From Gemmobacter nectariphilus DSM 15620 (lineage in GTDB: Bacteria; Pseudomonadota; Alphaproteobacteria; Rhodobacterales; Rhodobacteraceae), in assembly GCF_000429765.1 (NCBI RefSeq), contig NZ_AUCM01000007.1:193217-235665 (forward strand): a stretch of 42,449 nt of DNA. The letters are read 5' to 3'. This document shows, one piece after another, positions 6,562 to 14,722 of the stretch. The notes below the pieces were generated by a model. That model was not told where the DNA came from and searched no databases. It was given only the letters and a program-made list of their open reading frames with translations. Positions within the stretch are counted from its first letter, which is position 1. Each line of letters begins with the position of its first letter. The position numbers were made by a program, and so were the translations under genes.

Positions 6562-7782
6562 TCACGCCCAGAGGCAGGACAAGGGGGCTGCGACCAGACG
6601 CTCCCCGAATGGAACGACGTCCGCGCTGTCGTAGAGCACGACACCAAAGGCAAAGCGGTCGCCGCAAGCATCGGCCAAAGCCCGAAGGCCGCCAAAGTCA
6701 CCGGACTTCACCGTAGCGCTTGCCTTTACCTCGATACCGACGACCATTCCGTCGTCCCGCTCCAGCACGATGTCAACTTCGCGCATCTGACCATCTCGGA
6801 AATGATAGGGGCTGAGCCGCAATTCGGAAGCGGTCATCAGCTTCATGACCTCGGCGAAGACGAAGCTCTCCAGCAAGGTGCCGAATGTGCCACGATCTGC
6901 CTGAACGCGCTCGAAGGTCAGACCGCGCACGGCGGCGAGAAGACCGGAATCGAGAAAATGCAGCTTTGGCGTCTTGACGATGCGTTTCAGCGCATTGGTG
7001 AACCAGGGCTGCAGCGTCGTGACCAGGAAAACCTGCTCAAGCAGGCCAACATAGCGCTGCCCCGTCTTGTGCGTGACATTGATGGCGGCCCCGAACTGGG
7101 AATAGTTCACCAGCTGACCGGCATGCTCCGCCAGCAGCCGGACAAACTTCGGCAGTTCGGTCAGTTTTTCGACGTCTGCGATATCCCTGAGATCGCGCGT
7201 CAGGATCGAGGTGAGATAGGCTCGCGCCCAGTCCTGCCGCCGCCGCTCGCTCTCGCGGCCGATCGCCTCCGGGTAGCCGCCGCGAAGCACCAGCCTGACA
7301 AGATCCGCGCCAAGAATCGGGTGATCACAGTGCAGCGGCTTGCCGTCGAACATTTTCTCCAGGAAAGTCGGCGTCCTGCCCTCGATCTCGGCCTGAGCCA
7401 ATGGCAACATGCGGATGGTCTCCATCCGCCCTGCAAGGCTGTCGGCCACGCGGGGCAGTGTCAGAACATTGGCAGAGCCGGTCAACAGGAAGCGCCCCGG
7501 GCGGTAGTCATCATCGACGGATTTCTTGATCGCCAGCAGCAGGTCGGGAGCGCGCTGGATCTCGTCGATGATTGCAATATCAAGGCCACGAATGAAGCCC
7601 ACAGGATCTGTCCGGGCCGCCTCCAGAACAGTCTGATCATCGAGGGTGATGTAGCTGCGCCCGACCTCACTCATCTTGCGAACCAGCGTGGTCTTGCCGG
7701 CGCGCCGTGGTCCGACGATGAGCACCACCGGTGTATCGGCCAGCACCTCTTCCACACGCTGCGTAACGAACCGCTCGTACAT
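6562..7782 (-). CDS. AAA-type ATPase with C-terminal DUF4143 domain
   Basis: From ATG 7782 this is a 406-residue protein. Walker A is GPRRAGKTT at 24-32, Walker B is IAIIDEIQ at 69-76, and a sensor-like LLTGSANV is at 99-106. This is the AAA_14 layout, followed by a DUF4143 region with HAGQLVNYSQFGAAINVTHKT near 225 and LHFLDSGLLAA near 270. The C-terminus carries REVDIVLERDDG and GIEVKAS, a restriction-endonuclease-like core (D-x19-ExK), which suggests nuclease activity though none is shown for most members. Such proteins are common on mobile DNA and their cellular role is poorly known. Possible roles are defence or toxin-like; I infer none. An upstream ATG adds 13 residues and is less likely. 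Confidence 0.85.
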   Translation of the reverse strand: MYERFVTQRVEEVLADTPVVLIVGPRRAGKTTLVRKMSEVGRSYITLDDQTVLEAARTDPVGFIRGLDIAIIDEIQRAPDLLLAIKKSVDDDYRPGRFLLTGSANVLTLPRVADSLAGRMETIRMLPLAQAEIEGRTPTFLEKMFDGKPLHCDHPILGADLVRLVLRGGYPEAIGRESERRRQDWARAYLTSILTRDLRDIADVEKLTELPKFVRLLAEHAGQLVNYSQFGAAINVTHKTGQRYVGLLEQVFLVTTLQPWFTNALKRIVKTPKLHFLDSGLLAAVRGLTFERVQADRGTFGTLLESFVFAEVMKLMTASELRLSPYHFRDGQMREVDIVLERDDGMVVGIEVKASATVKSGDFGGLRALADACGDRFAFGVVLYDSADVVPFGERLVAAPLSCLWA

Positions 7783-7845
7783 GCTGGTTTCCAATCCTTG
7801 ATGATTGGGAATAGTATGCATGCCGATTGGGAGTCAATGACCTGA

Positions 7846-7975
7846 TATCTGGGAGCGCCCAAGATATCCCGTGCAGCGAGGTCCAGCACGGCCATGACCT
7901 GGAGCCAGCCTTCCGCAGTCCAGCTCCATGTGAAGTCGGCCGGCCACTTCTGGGTCGGTCGGTCGGCCTGTCCGC
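7846..7975 (-). pseudogene. IS3-family transposase relic A
   Basis: Read leftward, this segment encodes RPTQKWPADFTWSWTAEGW followed by LQVMAVLDLAARDILG. That is the stretch around the first catalytic aspartate and the following strand of IS3-family OrfB transposases. Sequence before and after does not continue the protein, so only a fragment of about 40 codons remains, ending just upstream of the ATPase gene. Confidence 0.7.
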
Positions 7976-8094
7976 CACGCGTTCGAGGGTCTCTTCGTAG
8001 TCAAAGGGTTCGCTGGCCTCCAGCGTGCAGATCACCCTACCATTGCCGCGCTGCATTGATCGCTTCCGCGATCTGGCGCGAGAGGTTGGTCGAA

Positions 8095-8144
8095 ACGACG
8101 GCATTCAACCTGCGGCGTCCTCTCCGCTGCATGAGGGCGCGCCT
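8095..8144. repeat. 50-bp direct repeat, left copy
   Basis: This copy begins acgacggcattcaacctgcg and ends gggcgcgcctc. It matches the copy at 10794-10843 at 48 of 50 positions in the same orientation. It abuts IS3 relic B, and the pair brackets the IncQ-type rep genes. Confidence 0.85.
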
Positions 8145-8300
8145 CCGGCGGGCATAGGCGTCGATGACGAAGGCGACATAGACAAACCCCTTCCAGGTAG
8201 CGACATAGGTAAAATCGCTGACCCAAAGCATGTTCGGCGCAGGCACCCTGAACTGGCGGTTTACTTTGTCCAGCGGATATCGCGCGTCAATCTGGATGAG
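8145..8300 (-). pseudogene. IS3-family transposase relic B
   Basis: Read leftward, this encodes YPLDKVNRQFRVPAPNMLW, then VSDFTYVATWKGFVYVAFVIDAYARR, the first-aspartate region of a different IS3-subgroup OrfB. The protein breaks off exactly where a 50-bp repeat begins (8144). It is a separate transposase from relic A because the equivalent segment differs in sequence. Both are non-functional fragments. Confidence 0.75.
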
Positions 8301-8535
8301 ATTCTACGTCGCGGTGTCGCTGACGGTATCAGCCTGATTGTCGCTGGCAAGGGCGTTGTCGCGGTTTGATTGACGCTCCGCGACAATCTGGGGCATGTTG
8401 TTGATTGTCGCGAATGAGGCTGGCCGACCGCGGTATCGCTTTGCTTCCATTGACAATCCACTGCCCACCTTGATCTGGAACACCGATGCCGTCTGATGTC
8501 CTCGGACGATCACCTTGCGCCACGCCCGATCCGCA
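8301..8535. other. Region next to IncQ repC, possible origin vicinity
   Basis: No gene is supported here. TGTCGC recurs at 8315, 8339, 8357 and 8406, with an inverted GCGACA near 8380. IncQ origins contain iterons close to the rep genes, but these motifs are too short and irregular to call iterons. Confidence 0.3.
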
Positions 8536-9462
8536 TCAGACGGCGCTTGCCCGGACGGGGGATTTCCTGCGCGCGGTGGCCAGTCGGGTCGGAGGCGGCG
8601 CTGGAATTACGGTCTGGCGGCGCAGGATATCGTAGCAGCCCTCTTTGGTCGCCGGCACAGGCTCGATCCGCCAGCCAGAAGCGGCAAGGGCTCGCATGGC
8701 GCGCCGAACGCTGGCGTGGCGCTTGCGCTGGGTGGCGCCCCCGGCTGCTGACCCCTTGGCATAGGGAATGGCGGCCACTGCGTTCACCCCATAGCGGACC
8801 GGTGTGGTGCGCCTTTCGCGGATCCGCGAACTGAACACGGCATGCAGGATCTGCCCGGCCGGGTCCTTGATCTGGCGCAGTGTCTCGAGGCAGACCCTGA
8901 CATATTGTCCCTTGAGCGATGGCAGGATGGACTTGCTCAACCACGGGCCAAGGGTGATCAGAACGCGGTTACTGTCCCGCTCGCTGAGGAAACTGATCAG
9001 CTGCGCGGCCCCGATCAAGTTGTCGGTGTCGGCGTCGAACACCGTGACCCGCACCTTTGCCAGTTCTTGCAGACGCTGGCGCACGCGGGCCAGGTTGCTT
9101 CCTGCCGTGGTCATTCCGGCTTCGCGGGTCAGAGTGGCCAGCGGGCCGGTCCAATTGCCAGTGATCAGCTGGCAGGCCTCGAACTCCGGGTTCAGCCGTG
9201 CCCGACCGGCCTGGAATCCCTCCTGGGATGGAGCGGCGCTGACTGGTTGCTGCGACATTGCCGCCAGGGCGCACAGGGCGAGCAACACGCGCAGCGCGAC
9301 ATGGTCGAGCGCGTACGGCGCCTCATATTGGTAGCGCCGGGCGCCATGTCTATGCTTCACCAGAAACGTCGCCTTTTCCTTTTCTGCCCCGCGCGGACGC
9401 AGGCAGAAGAGGCCGGTTTCCATGGTCACCGGATCGATCCGGGCAAATCGTGTCAGCACCAT
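8536..9462 (-). CDS. repC: IncQ-type plasmid replication initiator RepC
   Basis: From ATG 9462 this 308-residue protein resembles RSF1010 RepC, the iteron-binding initiator of IncQ plasmids. The N-terminal region has TGLFCLRPRGAEKEKATFLVK and YEAPYALDHVALRVLLALCALAA. The second winged-helix half ends VRRAMRALAASGWRIEPVP then TKEGCYDILRR, closely paralleling RSF1010's corresponding end. The ATG lies 4 bases past the repA stop, so the two are co-translated. It is the second gene of a leftward pair with the helicase RepA, as in IncQ plasmids. The protein has nothing in common with the repABC RepC at the left of the window despite the shared symbol. Confidence 0.82.
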   Translation of the reverse strand: MVLTRFARIDPVTMETGLFCLRPRGAEKEKATFLVKHRHGARRYQYEAPYALDHVALRVLLALCALAAMSQQPVSAAPSQEGFQAGRARLNPEFEACQLITGNWTGPLATLTREAGMTTAGSNLARVRQRLQELAKVRVTVFDADTDNLIGAAQLISFLSERDSNRVLITLGPWLSKSILPSLKGQYVRVCLETLRQIKDPAGQILHAVFSSRIRERRTTPVRYGVNAVAAIPYAKGSAAGGATQRKRHASVRRAMRALAASGWRIEPVPATKEGCYDILRRQTVIPAPPPTRLATARRKSPVRASAV

Positions 9463-9466
9463 TGGC

Positions 9467-10462
9467 TCACTCCCAGACAGCATTGTCATTTGCGGCTGTC
9501 GGCGCGGCCAGGGCGGCCCGGGACCCCCTTGCCTTGCTGGTGGGCAGCGCCTGCGGCGCGGGGAACGGCGCCCCGCGCAGGACGCCGTTTTCGCCACGAT
9601 GAAGCCAGCTGGTCGCGCGGGGCGCGCAATAGTTCGCCTTGGTCAGGTCGAGCCGGACCCAGGATTTCATCTCCACGTCCGAGGTGATCTGGAAATCCCG
9701 GGCCTCATCGCGCGACAGCATGGACAGATTGAACTGACAGCGAGCATTGTCGGTGATCGCCGAGGACCCCCGCGAGGCGGATTGCGCCTGTCCGCCCCCG
9801 GATGTCGCCGAGGACTTGGTAGCATGATGCACGATCAGTGCCGCACAGCCGTAGCGGCCGCAGATCCGCTCGACAACCGACAGGACGAACCCCATGTCGG
9901 CCGCCGTATTTTCATTGGCACTGCCGAGGCAGCGGTTCAGTGTGTCGATGACGATCAGACGGGGCTTTTCCGGCATGGCCTCGATGCACTCTTCCAGCTC
10001 GCGCACGGCCTCCGTTTCCGCCAGCCCGTCTGGCGATTGCTGGGCGAGGCTGAATCGGCGGCCATGGCTGACATGCAGGCGCAGGCGCGCGCAGACGGCT
10101 GCCTGGTCCTCTGGCGACAGCTCTTTGCCGATGTCATGGAGCCGCCGCTCGAGGACATCCCGGGTATCCTCGGCCGCAACGATCAGGACCGGGCCTCGCA
10201 TGATCGGGGTCGCAGCCCCTCCGCTACCCCAGATGGCGAACAGATCGCGCCCTGCGGCAATGCTCATGGCCGTCTGCAGCATCAGCATGCTCTTGCCGAT
10301 CCCGCCGGGGGCGACCAGCACACCGACGGTGCCGGAGACCAGACCCGGCAGGGTCCAGTCCAGCGGCGGGGGCTCGGTGCAAAAGGCGGCGGCAATGTCG
10401 ATCGCGCGACCGAGCGAGGGATAGGTTTTCTCCGAGGCGGAGGGGTAGACTGAAACGGTCAT
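9467..10462 (-). CDS. repA: IncQ-type hexameric replicative helicase RepA
   Basis: This 331-residue protein starts at ATG 10462 with an AAAGGAG ribosome site 7 bases upstream. It has Walker A APGGIGKS (51-58), AAEDT (96-100), a hydrophobic Walker B LIVIDTLNR (169-177) and VHHATKSS (211-218). That is the RecA/DnaB-like plan of RSF1010 RepA (AAA_25), a 5'-3' helicase that opens the plasmid origin. The C-terminus from about 310 is alanine-rich and low in complexity. It pairs with RepC downstream. The third IncQ function, the RepB primase, is not seen in the window; in IncQ plasmids it is often fused to MobA. Confidence 0.85.
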   Translation of the reverse strand: MTVSVYPSASEKTYPSLGRAIDIAAAFCTEPPPLDWTLPGLVSGTVGVLVAPGGIGKSMLMLQTAMSIAAGRDLFAIWGSGGAATPIMRGPVLIVAAEDTRDVLERRLHDIGKELSPEDQAAVCARLRLHVSHGRRFSLAQQSPDGLAETEAVRELEECIEAMPEKPRLIVIDTLNRCLGSANENTAADMGFVLSVVERICGRYGCAALIVHHATKSSATSGGGQAQSASRGSSAITDNARCQFNLSMLSRDEARDFQITSDVEMKSWVRLDLTKANYCAPRATSWLHRGENGVLRGAPFPAPQALPTSKARGSRAALAAPTAANDNAVWE

Positions 10463-10508
10463 GAAAGGCTCCTTTGAAATCGTTTCGCAATCAATGGTCT
10501 GATGAGAT

Positions 10509-11675
10509 TCAGCGCAGTTCGGCCTGCGGCAGCAGGGGCGCTGCGGCGGGTGCCGGGAGGCTGCGATGGCGATGCTTGTGTGCACGATCCGCCTGATGCA
10601 GGTTCCGGGCATCGCAACACGCAGAAGGGCGATTACGCGGCGGTGCCGGGGGCTGCATTTCCGTCAAGGGCTGCGCCGCCAGCCGGAAGACTTCCAGAAC
10701 CTCGCGTTTGCCGCGCTTGTGCCTGCGAACATAACGCAGATCGCCATTCCGCATTTTACGGTAGTGTGCCTCCACCCAGTGCTCAACCGGGGGACGACGG
10801 CATTCAACCTGCGGCGTCCTCTCCGCAGCAGGAGGGCGCGCCTCGCCCTTCAGGCGACGGACAGTATCCTCCATGGGGAGCGGGCCCATCTGCGTGATCG
10901 GCCGGCCAAAACAATCGAGGTCGATCACCTTCACGGCCGGCCGAACACGGCGGGCCTTCCCGCCGCGCCGCGCGGCGGCCCAGACGACCTCGCGCATGGT
11001 CGCTTCAGCCGTCTTGCACGCACGATCATTCGCCCAGTTTGCGGCGGAAAGCAGCGGGACTTGTCCTTTCAGCGCTTGCATCAGCCGCAAGGACGCGCGC
11101 GCGCAATCAAGGGAATGCTGCTCGTTGAACGTCCGAATGATATCTTCGTCCTTCGGCCCAGGCCAGCGCCGGTGCGCCAGCGGAATCTGGGGTTCCATGC
11201 CGCGCAAACGTTCCAGAATGATCGAGAGGCTGTGCCAGGAACACGCATGTGCCATAATGGACGTCGGCAGATCGTCCTCACAGGTGATGTCGAACATCGC
11301 CAGGGTCCAGATCGGCTCCGCAAAGACCACGATCAGCCTGACCGTGTTCGTGGCCGTCTTCAGCCAGAAGGTATATTTGCCGCTCCCCTCGAACCGTTGG
11401 ATCATGTCCATGAGCCTTGCCCCGCCTTTCTTCAGGAAAGTTCCATCAAGCAGCGTCTCGGGGCCTGCGTGATCGATCTGGGGCAGTTGCTCATGGAGGG
11501 TCTCGAAGCTCACAGCCGGCAGAATATGGCGGACATCTGCGCGGACAATCCCGCTCAGAATGTTCTGCGCCATTTTGGGCACCGACTGACCATGATCTGC
11601 CGCAGGCAGGATGCGGGAAATGGTTTGCGTGTGGATCATGTCCAGCATATTCGAGATGATGGTTTCGGTTTTCAT
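10509..11675 (-). CDS. Unknown 388-residue protein upstream of the IncQ rep genes
   Basis: The ATG at 11675 follows AAAGGAAA, a good ribosome site. The protein begins MKTETIISNMLDMIHTQTISRIL, continues with a globular region including GKYTFWLKTATNTVRLIVVF (about 100-119) and IPLAHRRWPGPKDEDIIRTF, and ends in a basic, proline- and alanine-rich tail. Around residue 295 HWVEAHYRKMRNGDLRYVRRH, then KRGKREV, resembles the basic ends of some plasmid and phage proteins, but I name no family. A 50-bp repeat shared with the IS3-relic region is built into codons 279-295, so the C-terminus may be rearranged. It is transcribed toward repA with a 46-base gap and may be in the same operon. It could be a plasmid copy or transfer accessory. 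Confidence 0.7.
   Translation of the reverse strand: MKTETIISNMLDMIHTQTISRILPAADHGQSVPKMAQNILSGIVRADVRHILPAVSFETLHEQLPQIDHAGPETLLDGTFLKKGGARLMDMIQRFEGSGKYTFWLKTATNTVRLIVVFAEPIWTLAMFDITCEDDLPTSIMAHACSWHSLSIILERLRGMEPQIPLAHRRWPGPKDEDIIRTFNEQHSLDCARASLRLMQALKGQVPLLSAANWANDRACKTAEATMREVVWAAARRGGKARRVRPAVKVIDLDCFGRPITQMGPLPMEDTVRRLKGEARPPAAERTPQVECRRPPVEHWVEAHYRKMRNGDLRYVRRHKRGKREVLEVFRLAAQPLTEMQPPAPPRNRPSACCDARNLHQADRAHKHRHRSLPAPAAAPLLPQAELR
10794..10843. repeat. 50-bp direct repeat, right copy
   Basis: This is the same orientation and sequence as 8095-8144 apart from two substitutions. Here it lies inside the 3' part of the unknown 388-residue gene, encoding about residues 279-295 (PPAAERTPQVECRR). 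Its inner part can fold as GCGTCCTC/GAGGGCGC. Confidence 0.85.
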
Positions 11676-12326
11676 GCGAATTTCCTTTCTCAAAGCATGA
11701 AGTTGATAATGGCCTTCCTGCGGGCGCCAAAATGGCGCCCGGGATAATCGATATGGAAATCTGACGTGAATGACCCTGGCCCGGGCTCAAAAGACATCAA
11801 CCCAGGACATGCATCGCATGCGGATCAAGCCAGACTTCAAATTTTGATTGGCACCAAGAGATGAGACCGAAGCCTCTGGTACGCGCACAGATTGATCAGG
11901 AGAACAGTCTTAGTGACTGCAGGCCTGGGTCATATCTGTATTATAGCGCGCATGATTGTTCCTCTTTGGTGTAGAAGGGATACTATGACCAAGAGAGGGG
12001 TTCAAGTGTTTTTTTGAGGGAGGGCGGTTTTTTGCAATTGACAATACCTCGAGGCGGAATCTCGGCCCGCACAGGGGATATTTCCGTCGCCTTGGATCCG
12101 GGTCGTCGCAGGCGTACGCATGGTCGCGGATCGCGTATTTCAGGGGCCGGATCACGTACTGCCGGTTGCGAGCATCATCCGGCAATTCACTGAAAACGCA
12201 AGGGAAAAACGCTTCTCGCGACGCGCCACTAACAGATACGACAGTATACTACGCAGCCCCGCGACCGCAGGGGCCAGCGACGACTCACAAGGCCCACCCC
12301 CACCGCGTGGCCACCGCTACCGCTGC
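11676..12326. other. Gene-free 650-base stretch, possible origin or promoter region
   Basis: No supported gene. The first part carries the promoter for the leftward unknown gene. Near 12000-12050 there is a stretch with TTTTTTTGAGGGAGGG and GGTTTTTTGC that looks like mixed AT/G-rich origin or terminator DNA. I searched by eye for iterons and found none regular enough to report. Confidence 0.3.
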
Positions 12327-13301
12327 CTAGGTTGTGTCGGCCCCATCCGCCCGGCCCTGCGGCAGATCGGGTGGCGTGAGCGGCTCGATCGGCAGGACAT
12401 CGTAGTCGGAGGCCTCGAAGTCGCTCACCTCATCGGGGCTTCCGGCCGCCTCCAGGCTTGCGTCCTTTGGCACCCGCACCTCGCGCGGCGCGCCCCCGCA
12501 GAGCGCGGCGGCGACATTGGCAAGCAGTTCGATTCCCGCGAAGGTCAACTTGGGAATGTGCGCCCGCGCATCTTGCGGATTGCTGGCGAGGACGACCAGT
12601 CGCCGCTGGTCTGAGCCCTGGTCAGCCGGAACCGCCCCGGCATGGCTCAGTACCGCCAGATGGCGCGGCAGGTTCGAAATCCCCAGCGATCGGGCAATCT
12701 CCGCGGTCCGCTGACCGTCGAAGGCAAATTTTTCCCGGTCCTCGGCGATCTTAAGCAGGACAGCGAAGGTTCCCAGCGTGATGCCGGGCAAGTGCTGCAA
12801 GGCAATGGCAAGGGCGGGCAGCACACGTTCGGCCAGATACTCACGGTCGGTCCGGGAGGCCGCAGGGGCACGTTGCACAGCACTCTCTGGTCCCGGGGCG
12901 AAGATCGCCGCGATCTCAAGACCCTCGGGCCGGCAGAGCACCAGCACCTGACGCCGGTCGGCGCCAGGAATCCGACCGAGAAGACCGAGCCCCTGTCGCG
13001 ACCCGCGCCCCTCCGACAGCTGGCCGACCATCAGGGCGGTCTGCTTGTAGGTCTGACCGGCCTGCTCGGCCAGGTCGGCAATGGTCATGGGTTTCCCGGC
13101 GGCCGCCACCAGCAGGAGATTGCGCAGCGCCGAGAGGGTCAGAGTCGGAACCCTGGCGCGGACGTTGTAACAAGCCTCGCAGAAGGCCTTGAACTCGGGC
13201 CCTTCGAAATCAGGAGAAAATGCCGGCGAGAAAAAGAAGATGAAAGCGCACCCCCCTGCGCCTGAGGCGCACAACAGACAGGGAAAGACTGAAAACATCA
13301 T
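12327..13301 (-). CDS. DNA-binding regulator with two winged-helix-like domains (MarR-like)
   Basis: From ATG 13301 this is 324 residues. The first winged-helix-like segment is about 55-125: LSALRNLLLVAAAGKPMTIADL, AEQAGQTYKQTALMVGQLSE and the wing GRIPGADRRQVLVLC. A second similar segment is about 172-240: ITLGTFAVLLKIAEDREKFAF, TAEIARSLGISNLPRHLAVL and DQRRLVVLA. The C-terminus (281-324) is acidic and proline-rich. Duplicated MarR-like domains suggest operator binding as a built-in dimer. The first 30 residues are oddly hydrophobic (FIFFFSP) and may not be translated; no better in-frame start is obvious. I infer a plasmid regulator. The target is unknown. Confidence 0.7.
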   Translation of the reverse strand: MMFSVFPCLLCASGAGGCAFIFFFSPAFSPDFEGPEFKAFCEACYNVRARVPTLTLSALRNLLLVAAAGKPMTIADLAEQAGQTYKQTALMVGQLSEGRGSRQGLGLLGRIPGADRRQVLVLCRPEGLEIAAIFAPGPESAVQRAPAASRTDREYLAERVLPALAIALQHLPGITLGTFAVLLKIAEDREKFAFDGQRTAEIARSLGISNLPRHLAVLSHAGAVPADQGSDQRRLVVLASNPQDARAHIPKLTFAGIELLANVAAALCGGAPREVRVPKDASLEAAGSPDEVSDFEASDYDVLPIEPLTPPDLPQGRADGADTT

Positions 13302-13741
13302 AGGCCCAGCCCCTTTCTGCGTCAAAGCCGGAAGCTGGCGGCAGATCCGTCTGGCCATCATGATGGTGTCGTCAAGCGGGCTGTGCCCCGCCCCGCCGGG
13401 TCGGTGGTATCGCACCGCATTTTCCGGATGGGTCCCGCAATCTTGCGATCGTCCGGCAAGCCTGGCGGCCCTCGCGGCACCGGGTACCTGAGCCGCATTT
13501 TTTCGGCTCTCCTCGGCCGATCCAGCCTGCTGCAAGGGCAGGGCCGAAGTAGTCCGAAACGGCACTGCCAGATCAGATGAGGGAGGTAGCATGACGTGAT
13601 CTCCGATTGATTATTTGCAAAATGCAATTTACCATAATTACAGGATATTTAAAAAATCGTCAGGATATTGCAATTAGCCATTGACGCGATCAATTGAATC
13701 AATTACCTATACGATTGTCGCTTATATAGGAGACATTTCAA
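13302..13741. other. Divergent intergenic region, GC-rich then sharply AT-rich
   Basis: These 440 bases lie between divergently read genes. The half nearest 13302-13590 is GC-rich and could hold an N-terminal extension of the regulator. From about 13600 to 13740 base composition becomes strongly AT-rich, typical of a promoter region and unlike its neighbours. Confidence 0.4.
13681..13709 (+). promoter_or_regulatory. Candidate promoter and operator of the 114-residue gene
   Basis: TTGACG (13681-13686), a 17-base spacer and TACCTA (13704-13709) face the gene at 13742. The spacer holds ATCAATT twice with a GA between, a likely repressor site given the neighbouring divergent regulator gene. Confidence 0.4.
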
Positions 13742-14086
13742 ATGAACCATGATAGAAAAATCATCAAGGCTGCCGAGCAGTATTTCTGCACATATGCCAT
13801 CGAGGGCTCGTGGGAAGCCGCAGAGATCACCCGCGAAGCAATGCTGGATGGGACCTTGCAGCTTCAGTCCATGCTGAAGGCTGATGCCAGTGCCAATCCC
13901 GAGGCATGGAAAAAGCTCGAGAAGCATGCGAAGGTGGCCGAGGCAGCGGTGTTTGCAGCGGCAGAGCGTGCGCAATACGCCGAGGCTTTTGCCCAGGAGG
14001 CTCTGCGGGCGGCACAGGAAGCCCAGGCCCTGGTCGAAGCCTATGTCAGGACAAGGCTCGACCTCGGCCTTCCGCTCGCGGCGTAA
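13742..14086 (+). CDS. Small helical protein, unknown
   Basis: This 114-residue protein starts at an ATG with AGGAG eight bases upstream and is followed by a clean terminator at 14109-14139, so it is a self-contained transcription unit. The sequence is almost wholly helical and rich in alanine and glutamate: AEQYFCTYAIEGSWEAAEIT near 11-30, then a run of amphipathic helix (AKVAEAAVFAAAERAQYAEAF, about 63-83) that could form a coiled coil. No family is recognised. It is located in the captured plasmid block among small unknown genes that share the same AT-rich leader style. Confidence 0.75.
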   Translation: MNHDRKIIKAAEQYFCTYAIEGSWEAAEITREAMLDGTLQLQSMLKADASANPEAWKKLEKHAKVAEAAVFAAAERAQYAEAFAQEALRAAQEAQALVEAYVRTRLDLGLPLAA

Positions 14087-14108
14087 AAGGCGACACTGGA
14101 AAAACACG

Positions 14109-14139
14109 AAGGGGCAGGATCACCTGCCCCTTTCCTTTT
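14109..14139 (+). terminator. Rho-independent terminator
   Basis: Stem GGGGCAGG (14111-14118), loop ATCA, stem CCTGCCCC (14123-14130) and then TTTCCTTTT. It lies 23 bases after the 114-residue gene. Confidence 0.85.
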
Positions 14140-14211
14140 ACCCACCCCCAACCAAGGCTCTGGCCCACTGATGAGCGACAACCAAGTTGGCTGTCAGCGT
14201 CAACCGAGATG

Positions 14212-14268
14212 GCCGGTGGCCCCAGGCGGATGGAGGGCGTAGCCCGACCGTAGGCTGGGGCCACCGGC
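14212..14268. repeat. 14-bp inverted repeat ahead of the IS21 relic
   Basis: GCCGGTGGCCCCAG (14212-14225) and CTGGGGCCACCGGC (14255-14268) are perfect inverted copies with a 29-base spacer containing GGGCGTAGCCC. It lies 80 bases ahead of the istA start and is probably leader or end DNA of that element. Confidence 0.65.
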
Positions 14269-14350
14269 GTAGCTCTCTTCCGGGGAGCAGGTGCTGGCCG
14301 CTGCGGGCCGGTAGGGTCGATGGTCTCTGCGACCAAGCGGAGATCCGACC

Positions 14351-14525
14351 ATGCCGGGCAAACCCGTCACCGACCGGCAAGTGAGAGTCTACAAGACTGA
14401 TCGTCTCCATTGCAGCCAGCGTGTCGCTGCCGCCCCTGTGGGTTTCGGCGAACGCACCGCCCGCCGGATCGAGGCCGATCCGCGCCTTCCCTCCCAACGC
14501 AAGCCCGCCCGTGGCCGTACCGTGT
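14351..14525 (+). pseudogene. istA: IS21-family istA transposase, 5' fragment only
   Basis: The ATG at 14351 opens MPGKPVTDRQVRVYKTDRLH, then GFGERTARRIEADPRLPSQ then RKPARGRTV. This is the N-terminal helix-turn-helix of IS21-family IstA proteins (usual form MPGRPVTDHQ...ERTARRIEAD...). The match stops after about 58 codons, and the frame ends soon after in unrelated sequence. The rest of the element is missing here. A different IS21 piece lies at 20975-21640. Confidence 0.8.
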
Positions 14526-14722
14526 TTGTGCCACGACCTTCCCCGTTGCGGCGGCCCTTGCCGTAATTGCCAATTCTTGATCGCCCGGACTTGAAATTCC
14601 CGAATGATCTTTAACAGATTCTTTCGATATCCCGAGCAATTTAGGCGCGGTGAATAATTCATATTGATTGCCGACAAATTCCATGCGATATGTAATTCGT
14701 ATTCAAGAGAAGGAGAATTTCA

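Noticed and set aside
8304-8513. A 69-codon minus-strand frame beside the IncQ repC gene
   Set aside because: No ribosome site, no homology recognised and unusual composition; more likely non-coding origin-type DNA.
8301-12326. Iterons of the IncQ origin
   Set aside because: I looked for repeated 18-22 bp units in 8301-8535 and 11676-12326 and found only short TGTCGC motifs that are not regularly spaced. A self-dot-plot would settle it.
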